A DNA stretch of 24,721 bases, taken from contig DATDUW010000034.1 in the NCBI GenBank assembly GCA_035290185.1, forward strand, positions 1-24,721. The letters run 5' to 3'. Position 1 is the stretch's first letter. Every line of letters begins with the position of its first letter. Of this stretch, positions 1 through 8,502 are shown piece by piece. A program made the translations under genes and the position numbers. Under the pieces are notes generated by a model. The model searched no databases. It was not told the origin of the DNA and saw only the letters and a program-made list of their open reading frames with translations. Origin of the DNA: DATDUW01 sp035290185. Lineage in GTDB: Bacteria; Patescibacteriota; Patescibacteriia; UBA9934; GWF2-40-263.

Positions 1-3000
1 CGAAACTCGCCAAGAGAGACCCACTCCCTTTGGCCCAGAAAGAGAGAAGGTACGTCTTGTCTTCTGCAAGTTGATCGTCCAGCGTGCCGCAGCTGTTGTC
101 GCCGTCCTCGACCGTACCATCAAACACATCGTCGCCATCCACGTCCACTTCGCAACCGAACGTTGTAAGGGAAAGTCGCGCGTCCTCGGATTTTCCGTCC
201 CCATTTTTGTCCCCGCAGGTGGAAGCGTTCTCCTCATCGTACGTCTTGGACGAAGCTGTCGGATCCAAAAAAGCCTGAAGGGTTTGGACAGACCCGCTTG
301 ATCCGGAAAAAGAAAGACGCATGGAATGTCCCCCCACGGCTACAGACTCGTTGCTTAAGACAGCCGTAGCACTCCCGATAGACGCGTATTCCGTCAAAGA
401 TCCGTCTTCAAACGTATCAGAGAAAGCCGTGGTGGCATTTCTCCCTGCGCCCCCTGTATACGATCGGCAACCCGCAGCGTTCAAAGCACAAGAACGACTC
501 TCATCCGGCAGCAGGAAATAGCGGCATTCCCCGGAAGACGTCCAATAACCGCCGGAAGACGTACAATCTTCCCCGCTTGCTCCATCCTTTCGAACAAGCG
601 TGCAAGCGTCGCTTAGAGAAATCGTATCCGCATACAAGCGATAATGGATAAACCCGTCTTTGTCATAGAATTCACGACAGTCAGGGTTTGAAAAAAGATC
701 CTCGTATGCGTCGCAAGATTGGGTATTTTCAATGGTTTCGGCTTCATCCACGCAAGAGAGATCCGTTTCGGACGTCAGTTTCCATGCAACACAGGGAGCT
801 TGATCCGCCTGTTCTTCTTTCACCTTCGAACTAGTAAATTCTAGCGTAGATTGGTTCAAATTCGTCTTCAGCAAACGGTACGATTGAAGCTGGTAGCCAG
901 CCGTATCGGAACCCTCCCAGGTGAAGTAGACAGCCTGATCGTCTTCAACGACGGACGCGGGAAGCGCGCAGGCCCGAATCACGCTGTAGGCCTCTATTTC
1001 TTCTGTCTTCAAGTTCGTAAACGCGTCACAGCCGACATCTACCTCCGCACACGGGACAGCAGAATCTGGAATAAAATAAAGCGGAAAGGCTTCGGGATCA
1101 AAATCCGTTGCTTCCTGTTTGAGGGTATCGTAGCCGACGCACTCTTTTGGACATTCGTCCAGCGCGGAAACAACGGCAGGAACGCTTGGATCCCCATTCT
1201 CGGGCGTAAAAAGATGACACCCGGCCTCGGAAGCCGAACAGACAGCAGCAAAATTCGCACAGGCATCCGGATCTGTTTCCTTCCCTTTGCAGTCCAGCCA
1301 GGATGGGGAAACCTTCAAATAAACAGCCTGCTGATCCGAAGGACGATATCCCTCGTGAAAAGAGGTAGCTATTTCCCCGGTCTCCACCTGAACAGCATCC
1401 ACATACACCTGATCAGAACCAGAAAGAGTCACAACACCAGAGAGTTGATCTGAAAAACCAGAAACGGAGGGCATGGTAAAAGTGCAGTCGACACGCGAAA
1501 AATCATCCGATCTCAAAGAGGAAACGGAAAGGGAAACAACATTGCTTCCACTGCCGCTCACCGTACAATCTGTTGAATATCCTTTGAGACTAACGGAATT
1601 GCCGTTTACATCCACAACCGCCACCTCCAGAGACGCTTTTGCCTTTCCTTCCGATCCCTCCTTTGCCGCAGCAGAAAAAGAAAGGGTATAAAAAAGTCCA
1701 GACTGAAGAGGAATGGCATTTTGAACCAATGATCCGCCATTCAACAGATATCCACTGGAACCTTCGTCAGCGGTATCCTTGGTGTAAATCGAAGATCCGT
1801 TTCCTATCCAATCGTCTGCCAAACCGTCCTTATCTTCGTCCGTTTCAAAGCTCGGATTTCGCACTACATTGAGGGAAAGACCATCCGCTGGATAAAATTC
1901 CGAACAGCCAACAGCGGCCGCGGGGCAGGAAATGGCTTCCTGATTCAAATAGAGACGATCCTGATAGGCGTCAATAGAGGAGGCTTCTTCTGCTGTCACA
2001 TAGGTTTCCCCTTCCGGAAGCCATTCATACGAATCGTCCGAAGGGTCGCTGGTCCCGTGCTCATCCAAAGATTTTGAACGCTTTGACCATAAACAACCGG
2101 CATTTGTCTCGGAACACGAACCGAAATCAAGCGTGTCAAGGAGCCAGGATCCGCGAGCATTCGTCTCTGCATTCGTGAAGGCCAGACAAGAAGCATAGGA
2201 CTCCGGACAGGCGTCCCCACTGAATTTCCATTCATTTTTCTCCCGAACACAGTATCCATACCCGGCGCAGGAACCGTCTTCATTCTCCTTAACACAGCTC
2301 TGGACATCCGCACATTCCCCTGATCGTCCGAGCGTCATGGTACTGATCAGCTGGTCATCGATGACAGAAGCCCGACACTGACTCTGCGGATACATTAAGA
2401 CCCAATCAGGATCAATCAGATGACACCATGGGTGGCTTGCGTCTAACGCTCCATCTTCATTGCAATCAGAAAAACCATCAACGACTTTTTGTAGAGTCAC
2501 CGGATTGGACAGACTGTTTTGTGGAGAAGAGGCTGCAAACTCCCAACCGATCGAAACAAGGCGTGCTTTTCGAAGTTTGACGAGGTTGCCGTAACAATAA
2601 CCATAGGTATAACAGAAAGGGTCTTGGTTGTGAGCCAGGTCATCCGGGCGGTACAAAGGCCAGTCCCCATGAAGTTTTCCATCCTTAAGTGCCTCTTCCA
2701 CGGTCATGAGGCGGGTTTCGTTTGAAAAACTAACGGCTTCCATAAAAGCCGCGTCCATGACGCAATTATTTAACTGGCGCACAGCTGGAGGCGTCGGGCA
2801 AACCACGAATTCCGTCAAAGCATTATACGTCTGAATACTGATGGGAATGGCCGATACCAGGCTTGCATAACGTTCGGCAGCTTCTTCACGCCCGGCAATG
2901 GAAGCGGATTCCGCATCAAAAGGATCAACCGACAAGGTGGTTGTCGGAAACAAATCGCCGTACAATTTTTCGAACCCCTTGGAAAGGAGGGTGTTGGTAA

Positions 3001-3946
3001 AGACAGAAGCGGAGTGAACCAGCATCATGCTCCAAAGCTCCGGATTATTAATATTTGCCAAAAAGGAAAACTCAACGGGTTTTTCTTCCGCGGCCTTGAG
3101 TTTGCCTTCAAATCGTTCTTTAACAACAGAAGCCGGTGTTTTCACCTTCCCAGTGACAAAATCCACGGCATCCTTATAGCCATCCTTGGCCAAAAATTCC
3201 GCAAAAAGATTCCTCTTCTTTTCCAAGGCCTCTCCGTGGATCTTCATGTTCGTCTCAACGGCAAACGAAAGGGCGTTCTGTCCCGGACGCAAGCCCTTGG
3301 CAACCGTACTGAGCACATAGGATGTTGGGTCTTCCGCTGTTTCCACGGCATTTTGGATGAATCCTCCCCAATTGGACGTCACGGTCTGCCAGTCACATTG
3401 AAGCTTCGGTGGTTGGTAAACGGATTTGATACCGAACTGGATGCTCAGGAGAACCTTTGGATTGGCCGGGGCACACAGATTAAACCCCTCCATCAAATAC
3501 GTATCGACCAAAGGTTGTGCGATGGTTGTTAATCCATCTGCTACGATATCTAACCCCATTTTTTTCCAGGCTTCTGGAGCAGTTTCTGTATGAAAAAGGG
3601 GGGTTTCACCCTTACCGCCGCTGACCAGATACACAGCGGACTCATAGGCCAAACGGTCGAAAACATATTGGGAAACGTTCATGACGGCCGTTACGGCCGC
3701 GGCATTCATGAGGGGACCAATGATCTGTTTGCGGGTTTTTTCCGCCATGGTCAGGGACGCTAGTTGTGGACACGGTATCCCAACCCCGCAAGTGCCAAGA
3801 GTTGCGGCAAGACCCAATTCAGACGCTGCCATGACCGGATCCGTCCATTCGTCCGCAGCCCGTACGGAACGAAACGGAAAAAAAATCTGCTGAACCAAAG
3901 AAATCAGAAGAAAAGAAAGAATTACCTTTAACGGTTTCCCTTTCAT
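1..3946 (-). CDS. Giant secreted Cys-rich surface protein with carbohydrate-binding-like modules (C-terminus beyond window)
   Basis: One frame stays open from the ATG at 3946 to the window edge: 1315 complete codons with no stop. The N-terminus is a clear signal peptide (basic MKGK, a hydrophobic core, then SVRA-ADEW near residue 31), so export and surface location are likely. Residues about 32-420 are mixed helical sequence that I do not recognise. Residues about 430-690 and 880-1165 are Cys-rich and carry five copies of C-x5-G-C-x2-aromatic. Residues about 690-865 begin with RNPSFE and look like a CBM4_9/galactose-binding fold. A second such module starts near 1170 and is cut by the edge. 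Acidic DxDxDG-type loops (DEDKDG, DKNGDG, DVDGDD) suggest calcium binding. The start lies 3 bp after the stop of the TSP3 membrane protein, so the two are probably co-transcribed. No clear ribosome site precedes the start. The adhesion or host-contact role is inference; no enzymatic domain was recognised. Confidence 0.85.
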   Translation of the reverse strand, partial: MKGKPLKVILSFLLISLVQQIFFPFRSVRAADEWTDPVMAASELGLAATLGTCGVGIPCPQLASLTMAEKTRKQIIGPLMNAAAVTAVMNVSQYVFDRLAYESAVYLVSGGKGETPLFHTETAPEAWKKMGLDIVADGLTTIAQPLVDTYLMEGFNLCAPANPKVLLSIQFGIKSVYQPPKLQCDWQTVTSNWGGFIQNAVETAEDPTSYVLSTVAKGLRPGQNALSFAVETNMKIHGEALEKKRNLFAEFLAKDGYKDAVDFVTGKVKTPASVVKERFEGKLKAAEEKPVEFSFLANINNPELWSMMLVHSASVFTNTLLSKGFEKLYGDLFPTTTLSVDPFDAESASIAGREEAAERYASLVSAIPISIQTYNALTEFVVCPTPPAVRQLNNCVMDAAFMEAVSFSNETRLMTVEEALKDGKLHGDWPLYRPDDLAHNQDPFCYTYGYCYGNLVKLRKARLVSIGWEFAASSPQNSLSNPVTLQKVVDGFSDCNEDGALDASHPWCHLIDPDWVLMYPQSQCRASVIDDQLISTMTLGRSGECADVQSCVKENEDGSCAGYGYCVREKNEWKFSGDACPESYASCLAFTNAETNARGSWLLDTLDFGSCSETNAGCLWSKRSKSLDEHGTSDPSDDSYEWLPEGETYVTAEEASSIDAYQDRLYLNQEAISCPAAAVGCSEFYPADGLSLNVVRNPSFETDEDKDGLADDWIGNGSSIYTKDTADEGSSGYLLNGGSLVQNAIPLQSGLFYTLSFSAAAKEGSEGKAKASLEVAVVDVNGNSVSLKGYSTDCTVSGSGSNVVSLSVSSLRSDDFSRVDCTFTMPSVSGFSDQLSGVVTLSGSDQVYVDAVQVETGEIATSFHEGYRPSDQQAVYLKVSPSWLDCKGKETDPDACANFAAVCSASEAGCHLFTPENGDPSVPAVVSALDECPKECVGYDTLKQEATDFDPEAFPLYFIPDSAVPCAEVDVGCDAFTNLKTEEIEAYSVIRACALPASVVEDDQAVYFTWEGSDTAGYQLQSYRLLKTNLNQSTLEFTSSKVKEEQADQAPCVAWKLTSETDLSCVDEAETIENTQSCDAYEDLFSNPDCREFYDKDGFIHYRLYADTISLSDACTLVRKDGASGEDCTSSGGYWTSSGECRYFLLPDESRSCALNAAGCRSYTGGAGRNATTAFSDTFEDGSLTEYASIGSATAVLSNESVAVGGHSMRLSFSGSSGSVQTLQAFLDPTASSKTYDEENASTCGDKNGDGKSEDARLSLTTFGCEVDVDGDDVFDGTVEDGDNSCGTLDDQLAEDKTYLLSFWAKGSGSLLASF

Positions 3947-3949
3947 ACA

Positions 3950-4660
3950 TCAAGGGCTCATGGATGGGACGCCCTCCCCTGAAGAAACATCCTGATCAGC
4001 CACAGGGGGTTCCGATGATACCGACGCCTGTGCTTCCTCCATGGCTTGTTGAAAAAATTGCATCAGCTGCTCGTCCGAAAATTTCTCCAACGTCTGAATA
4101 GGAACCCCCTGGGAAGCAAGGAGCGAACGAACCTCCTGAGCTGTCAGAGAGGCGAAAAAAGATTGGAGATCCTCGGGAGACTGGAGGTTGGTTTCCTGCA
4201 GGCGAAAAGCCGTTGAAAGAGATTGCGAAATAGCTTCCGCTTCCGAAACAGGAATGGTGTCGGAAGAAAGGGCTGTACTACCGGAACAGACCTGGCCTGA
4301 CGGGCAGGTTGGATCATTGCCGGTTTTCACTTCGGTTCCGTCGTCAAAACCGTCCGAATCGGAGTCGAACAGATAGGCACTTGTCTTGTAAACGTAGAGT
4401 TCGTCGTAATCGTTTAGCCCATCCTGGTCCGTATCAGTTGTTTTCTGACGATCCTTTTCCGCTTGTTCTTGTCCGTCTGATTCAAGAAAAAATGGACCCT
4501 TGTCATCCGCCAATTGTTCGTCAAAAGGGCGCTGGATATTCGCTCGAAAAAATCGAAATCCGAAAAGGATCCCGAGGATCCCTACCACCAACACAAGCAT
4601 CATCCCTGCCTTCTGGTGGGAAGAAAAGGAAGGAGTAGACAAATTTCCTGATCCTGACAT
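3950..4660 (-). CDS. Membrane-anchored protein with thrombospondin type-3 calcium-binding repeats
   Basis: This 236-residue protein has a short Ser-rich N-terminus, one transmembrane helix (about residues 19-37, MMLVLVVGILGILFGF) followed by basic residues, then an acidic part. Two thrombospondin type-3 repeats stand at about 76-88 (DTDQDGLNDYDEL) and 99-111 (DSDSDGFDDGTEV). In this family the Asp ladder binds calcium. A two-Cys stretch follows (CPSGQVC, 119-125), and the C-terminal half is a Gln/Glu/Ser-rich helical region ending in a Pro/Ser tail. Single-pass TSP3 proteins of this build are common in Patescibacteria. It sits just upstream of the giant secreted protein and may be its membrane-side partner, which is inference from position. 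An extended -10 element lies so close to the ATG that the mRNA would be leaderless or nearly so. The precise function is unknown. Confidence 0.8.
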   Translation of the reverse strand: MSGSGNLSTPSFSSHQKAGMMLVLVVGILGILFGFRFFRANIQRPFDEQLADDKGPFFLESDGQEQAEKDRQKTTDTDQDGLNDYDELYVYKTSAYLFDSDSDGFDDGTEVKTGNDPTCPSGQVCSGSTALSSDTIPVSEAEAISQSLSTAFRLQETNLQSPEDLQSFFASLTAQEVRSLLASQGVPIQTLEKFSDEQLMQFFQQAMEEAQASVSSEPPVADQDVSSGEGVPSMSP

Positions 4661-4671
4661 AGATCGTCACC

Positions 4672-4680
4672 AGTATAACA
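4672..4680 (-). promoter_or_regulatory. Extended -10 promoter for the TSP3 protein / giant protein unit
   Basis: The minus strand reads TGTTATACT, which fits the extended -10 pattern TGnTATAAT with one mismatch in the hexamer. No good -35 element stands 17 bp upstream, which is tolerated in extended -10 promoters. A start about 7 bp downstream would fall near 4665, five bases before the ATG at 4660, so the transcript would have almost no leader. The same TGnTATACT element occurs before the DUF4870-like gene at 9931-9939. Confidence 0.5.
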
Positions 4681-4711
4681 AAAGCCAAAAGAAAACGATA
4701 GAATTCCGCTT

Positions 4712-5506
4712 TTAAAAAAGGGCTTCAGATAATCCCCGCCAATCTTCTATCGTCAGTTCTTCGGCACGAACGGTTGAAGGCTTTCCCATGGCTTCTAAAG
4801 CCGCTTTCACAACTTCCGAAGATCCATATCCAGCCACGGAAAGATTGCGATGAAGCTGTTTGCGGCGCGACTGAAATCCAGCTTTGGCAAGGGCAATGAC
4901 CCGCTTGCGATTTTGTGAAGGGAAAAAATCAATACAAACGACAGCCGAATCCACCTTCGGCATAGGACGGAACGATCCACGCGGAACAGACACAACCTTT
5001 TGACAGATAGCGGAAAGCTGGCAGGCAACGGAAAGGAGGCTCGTATCCGGAGGTTTCGCTATGATCCGATCCGCCACTTCCTTTTGGACCATGAGCACGG
5101 ACCGAGAAGGACGCGGTTCGTCTTCCAAGAATGACGTAATCAGGAGCGATGTGATCTGATAGGGAATATTTGCCACGACCTTGTACGTCCCCAGACCTTG
5201 TTCTGAAGCAAAAAGGCGCGCCTGCTTCCCGGCTTCCCCAAGGGCATCGCCTTCAAAAAGACAGATCCGTTCCCCAAACTCCGTCCGCAAGGCCCCAACG
5301 AGATCTCGATCAATCTCAACAACCGTTACGTGTGCACCTGCTTCCAAGAGCGCTTGGGTCAAAACACCTCTCCCAGGACCGATTTCTAAAACGGATTCCC
5401 CATTGCGAAGATCGGCCACTTCGACGATCTTTCGCAGTACTGCTGGATTCTGGAGAAAATGTTGCCCGAAAAATTTTTTAGGACGGAAGAGCTTCACAAA
5501 AAACAA
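4712..5506 (-). CDS. rsmA: 16S rRNA (adenine1518/1519-N6)-dimethyltransferase
   Basis: This is RsmA/KsgA, which uses S-adenosylmethionine to dimethylate two adjacent adenines in the 3'-terminal helix of 16S rRNA during small-subunit maturation. The family's marks are all present: the N-terminal KKFFGQHFL, the SAM-binding motif EIGPGRG (residues 41-47), the acidic loop VVEID (62-66), the catalytic NIPY (113-116), the FRPMPKVDSAVV segment, and the C-terminal FQSRRKQLHRNL helix. The length, 264 residues, is normal. The first codon in this frame is TTG at 5506, and a GTG three codons in (5497) is equally possible; neither has a good ribosome site. The upstream epimerase gene ends 22 bp before, so it probably lies in the same transcript. 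Confidence 0.95.
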   Translation of the reverse strand: MFFVKLFRPKKFFGQHFLQNPAVLRKIVEVADLRNGESVLEIGPGRGVLTQALLEAGAHVTVVEIDRDLVGALRTEFGERICLFEGDALGEAGKQARLFASEQGLGTYKVVANIPYQITSLLITSFLEDEPRPSRSVLMVQKEVADRIIAKPPDTSLLSVACQLSAICQKVVSVPRGSFRPMPKVDSAVVCIDFFPSQNRKRVIALAKAGFQSRRKQLHRNLSVAGYGSSEVVKAALEAMGKPSTVRAEELTIEDWRGLSEALF

Positions 5507-5528
5507 AGACGTGACACAACAGTGGGCC

Positions 5529-6470
5529 TTAAGCCTGTCGTCCTGTCTGATTTCGAAACCACTCGACGGTCCGGCGAAGCCCTTCCTCTAATCTTCCTTC
5601 CGGTTTCCAGCCAAGTTCCTTCCTCGCCTTACGGATATCCAACACGGAACGAAGAACTTCCCCAGGCGCGGCAGGACCATGACGTTCGAGAACATCCGAA
5701 CCAGTGATTTTCTTTAAAAGACGAAAAACCGTGTTGAGATCCGTTTCTTTTCCGGTCCCGATATTAAATGCCCCGTAAACAGGGCGACGCCAGGCAAGGA
5801 GATTAGCCTTCACCACGTCTTCCACATAAACGAAGTCGCGTGTCTGTCCTCCCGTACCATTAATGACGACCGGTTGGCTGTGCAAAAGACGACGGGTAAA
5901 AATAGCAATAGCCCCACCCTCCGCATCCGACCGTTGACGTGGACCGTACACATTGGCATAGCGCAAAGAAACAGCGGAAAGACCGTGGATGGAACGCGCA
6001 AAATCCAAATAACCTTCCGCGCTCCGCTTTGCAATGCCATACGGGGAAACGGGAGCGCTTTCACTTTTTTCGGAATACGGAAGTTTCGAACCCGCGTAAA
6101 GCGCACCTCCCGAGGAGGAAAAAATGATCTTTTTGACTCCCGTTTTGGCTGCGGCCTGTAAAAGCCCGATGGTTCCAAGGATATTCACATAGGCATCTTT
6201 GAGGGGATCCTCCACAGACTGGCGCACATTCACCTGAGCCGCCAAATGAAAAATCGCGTCGGGTTTGAACCGTGCCACCCATTTTGAAAAGTCCGGATGG
6301 AGGATGGAAATGGGGAGAAACTTGGCGTTCGGGTGAACATTTTCCCTACGTCCGGAGGAAAGATCATCTACAACAGCGACAAAAATGCGACGCCGCATAA
6401 GGGCGTCAACCAGGTGTGAACCGATAAATCCGGCACCGCCGGTAACGAGGATGCGGGTTGGAGAAGGCAT
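5529..6470 (-). CDS. NAD-dependent epimerase/dehydratase (UDP-glucose 4-epimerase-like)
   Basis: This 313-residue protein is an extended short-chain dehydrogenase/reductase. It has the Rossmann motif TGGAGFIGSH (residues 10-19), the acidic pair VVDDLSSG (33-40) that binds the NAD adenosine ribose, FHLAAQ (74-79), the catalytic Ser segment SSSGG (118-122) and the YGIAK catalytic Tyr/Lys pair (Y144, K148). RYANVYGPRQ and the GGQTRDFVYVEDV segment are typical of GalE-like and dTDP-glucose-dehydratase-like enzymes. It probably interconverts nucleotide sugars for surface glycans in the cytoplasm; the exact substrate cannot be read from the sequence. It begins 6 bp after the prfB stop and is followed after 22 bp by rsmA. 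The O-antigen-ligase-like gene about 8 kb away fits a polysaccharide role, although it is not linked to this gene. Confidence 0.9.
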   Translation of the reverse strand: MPSPTRILVTGGAGFIGSHLVDALMRRRIFVAVVDDLSSGRRENVHPNAKFLPISILHPDFSKWVARFKPDAIFHLAAQVNVRQSVEDPLKDAYVNILGTIGLLQAAAKTGVKKIIFSSSGGALYAGSKLPYSEKSESAPVSPYGIAKRSAEGYLDFARSIHGLSAVSLRYANVYGPRQRSDAEGGAIAIFTRRLLHSQPVVINGTGGQTRDFVYVEDVVKANLLAWRRPVYGAFNIGTGKETDLNTVFRLLKKITGSDVLERHGPAAPGEVLRSVLDIRKARKELGWKPEGRLEEGLRRTVEWFRNQTGRQA

Positions 6471-6476
6471 AGATTG

Positions 6477-7608
6477 TTATCGATCTTCGTTTGCTTTCGC
6501 GAACCGATCGGAATTGGACAAACGATAGCGCAAGTAGGCTTCCATCAATGGCTCGAGATTCCCATCAAGAGTCCCTGTTGTATCCGAGGTCTCATACTCC
6601 GTCCGGTGGTCCTTCACCATCTGATAGGGTTGCAACACATAACTGCGAATTTGATTCCCCCACTCTGCACTTTTATATTCTCCGCGGAGCTTCTTTCGTT
6701 CTTCCTCCCGTTTCTGGTCCTCCAAATGCTTCAGGCGTGATCGGAGAATTTTAAAAGCCGTTTCTTTATTTTGTTGCTGGCTGCGCTCATTTTGACAAGA
6801 GACAGTAATGCCGGTAGGAATGTGAACAACACGCACCGCGGAATAAGTCGTGTTTACGCTCTGTCCGCCTTTACCACCCGAAGTAAAGGTATCAATCCGG
6901 ATATCTTTCGGATCAAATGCAATGTCCTCCACCACTTCTATTTCAGGAATAATTTCAGCTAAGGCAAACGACGTGTGTCGCATCTGTTCCGCATCAAAGG
7001 GCGAAATACGTACGAGCCGATGAACACCGGCTTCAGATTTCAGATAACCGTAGGCATACCTCCCGACCACGCGAAACATGGCCCCTTTAATCCCCGCCTC
7101 TTCTCCGCGCGATTCCCACAGCATCTGAACGTCCCAACCCTTGCGTTCACAAAAACGAAAGTACATGCGCAAAAGCATCTCGACCCAATCCTGTGCTTCC
7201 GTACCCCCGGCTCCGGCATGAAGCGAAACAATGGCCACATTCTTGTCATACGGTTCTGAAAAGAGCGTGGCAAACTCCATCTTCGCAAACCGCTGTTCGC
7301 AAGCTTCGACACGCTTGGCAAGATCATCATGGAGACTTTCGTCTTTTTCGGTTTGAGCAAATTCGGCCAATGCTTTCAAATCCTCTAGTTCTTTCAAAAA
7401 CTCCTTCCACTCCTGCAATTCTTCCCGCAAATCTGCTGCCTCCTTGGAAATGCGTTTGGCCCGCTCTGTCTCTGACCAAAAACCCGGAGCTTCCATGGAA
7501 ACCTCAAGGATCTTGAGCTGCGTTTCAACTGTGTCCAGGTCAAAGTAACCCCCAGGTGGCGCGCGTGCGCTCCTGGAGGCGGGTGATTTCGGAGATGATT
7601 TCTTTCAT
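6477..7608 (-). CDS. prfB: Peptide chain release factor 2, translated through a programmed +1 frameshift
   Basis: RF2 recognises UAA and UGA in the ribosomal A site and triggers peptide release. The gene starts with an ATG at 7608 and reads 22 codons (MKEIISEITRLQ... to ...WGLL) to an in-frame TGA at 7540-7542. A +1 slip at CTT-TGA-C joins these to the 354 codons that end at 6477, giving 376 residues, normal for RF2. The long frame alone, from the internal ATG at 7496, would lack the first 37 residues. The SPF tripeptide that reads the stop codon is at about residues 202-204 (RISPFD). The catalytic GGQ of the peptidyl-transferase-centre loop is at about 247-249 (GGKGGQS). The preceding gene ends 21 bp upstream and the epimerase follows after 6 bp. 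Its presence and the use of TGA stops nearby exclude UGA recoding. Confidence 0.95.
7539..7553 (-). promoter_or_regulatory. Programmed +1 ribosomal frameshift site of prfB
   Basis: The minus strand reads GGGGG (7553-7549), three bases (TTA), then CTT TGA C. The G-run acts as an internal Shine-Dalgarno element, the CTT is the slippery P-site codon and the TGA is the hungry stop. Spacing matches the E. coli prfB site (GGGGG-TAT-CTT-TGA-C). In the known mechanism low RF2 makes the ribosome pause at UGA and slip forward, giving full-length RF2: a negative feedback loop. Confidence 0.93.
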
Positions 7609-7629
7609 AGATAGTTCAATAATCAGATC

Positions 7630-8502
7630 CTAAGGAACGCTATTGGTTTCACGATCACCTTCCATTCTATTCCCAACGGAAGTGACAACGAACTTATCGC
7701 CCGCTCTCTCAACGGAAACAAATTGCGCCGGATCAACTCCAGAAGATTGACCGGAGGTAAACGTCTTCACAAGCGCGCCCGTCATCGCGTCATGCGTTAC
7801 CAAAATAATGCGGTAATTTTTATCTCGCAAATTTTTCAACCTTCTTAACGTCCCTGCCATGCGTGCGCTCACGTTGGCAAAACTCTCAAACCGCTCGACC
7901 TCGGAGACATATTCCTGCGGCCACTGAGCCTTTATCTTCACAGAGATTTCCTTGATCGCATCCGTTGTAAAATATTCCGGATAGCCGAAATTCTTTGGAT
8001 TCGACAAGTTCTTATCAATAAAAAATGTCTTTCCTCGGAAGGAAATTTCGCCCCCTTCCATCAGTGGCCGAAAAAGATTCCACGAAAAATTTCTCACCTC
8101 CCCCAACCTCTCGAAAACTTTAATCCCATAGTTTTCGGTTCCTTTTTCCCGCAAAGAAAAACCCCTTTCCTTTAAAACCTCCCTGATAATCCTAGCTGTT
8201 TCAAGCGTCCTGCCGGTTGGGGAAGACCAGATTGCCACCTCTTCGTTTGGTCTGATGTCCGAGGCAATTTTCTCCGCCGTTGCCTTGACCAATGCGACCG
8301 CTTCTTCCCTGCCCTCTGCTATTTCTTCATCGGAAAGGCTACCTTCCGCAAAGCGGCCGTGCGTATTTAAATCACAAGCAGTGGCCGCGTCCGTCCATTC
8401 GGGTTGGTGATAGCTTGAAGGACCGTGTCGAACAATGTTCACCTTTAAACTTTTTTGATCTTGTGATCCGTCGATGGCGGGTATCTCCGCTAGTCGTTCC
8501 AT
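7630..8502 (-). CDS. Histidine phosphatase superfamily protein (phosphoglycerate-mutase-like)
   Basis: The protein (290 residues from the chosen start) has the signature VRHG (residues 24-27), with the catalytic histidine that is phosphorylated. It also has an SSPTGRTLETA segment with the conserved Arg of the phosphate pocket, and a late VTHDAM with the second histidine. These define the histidine phosphatase superfamily, whose members remove phosphate from many small molecules or proteins; the substrate here is unknown. I chose the ATG at 8502 because it has AAGGAA a few bases upstream and the homologous part begins soon after. The frame is open further to 8613, but that stretch lies inside the preceding kinase gene. 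The gene overlaps the end of the APH-like kinase by 13 bp, so the two are probably translationally coupled. The region between the RHG motif and the last histidine is longer than in minimal phosphoglycerate mutases. Confidence 0.8.
   Translation of the reverse strand: MERLAEIPAIDGSQDQKSLKVNIVRHGPSSYHQPEWTDAATACDLNTHGRFAEGSLSDEEIAEGREEAVALVKATAEKIASDIRPNEEVAIWSSPTGRTLETARIIREVLKERGFSLREKGTENYGIKVFERLGEVRNFSWNLFRPLMEGGEISFRGKTFFIDKNLSNPKNFGYPEYFTTDAIKEISVKIKAQWPQEYVSEVERFESFANVSARMAGTLRRLKNLRDKNYRIILVTHDAMTGALVKTFTSGQSSGVDPAQFVSVERAGDKFVVTSVGNRMEGDRETNSVP

Noticed and set aside
851..1453. A 200-codon open frame on the plus strand
   Set aside because: It lies antisense to the giant secreted protein, has no recognisable domain or ribosome site and an unnatural composition.
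6477..7496. prfB as a pseudogene or truncated gene
   Set aside because: The missing N-terminus is present in the adjacent frame and joined by a canonical programmed frameshift site.
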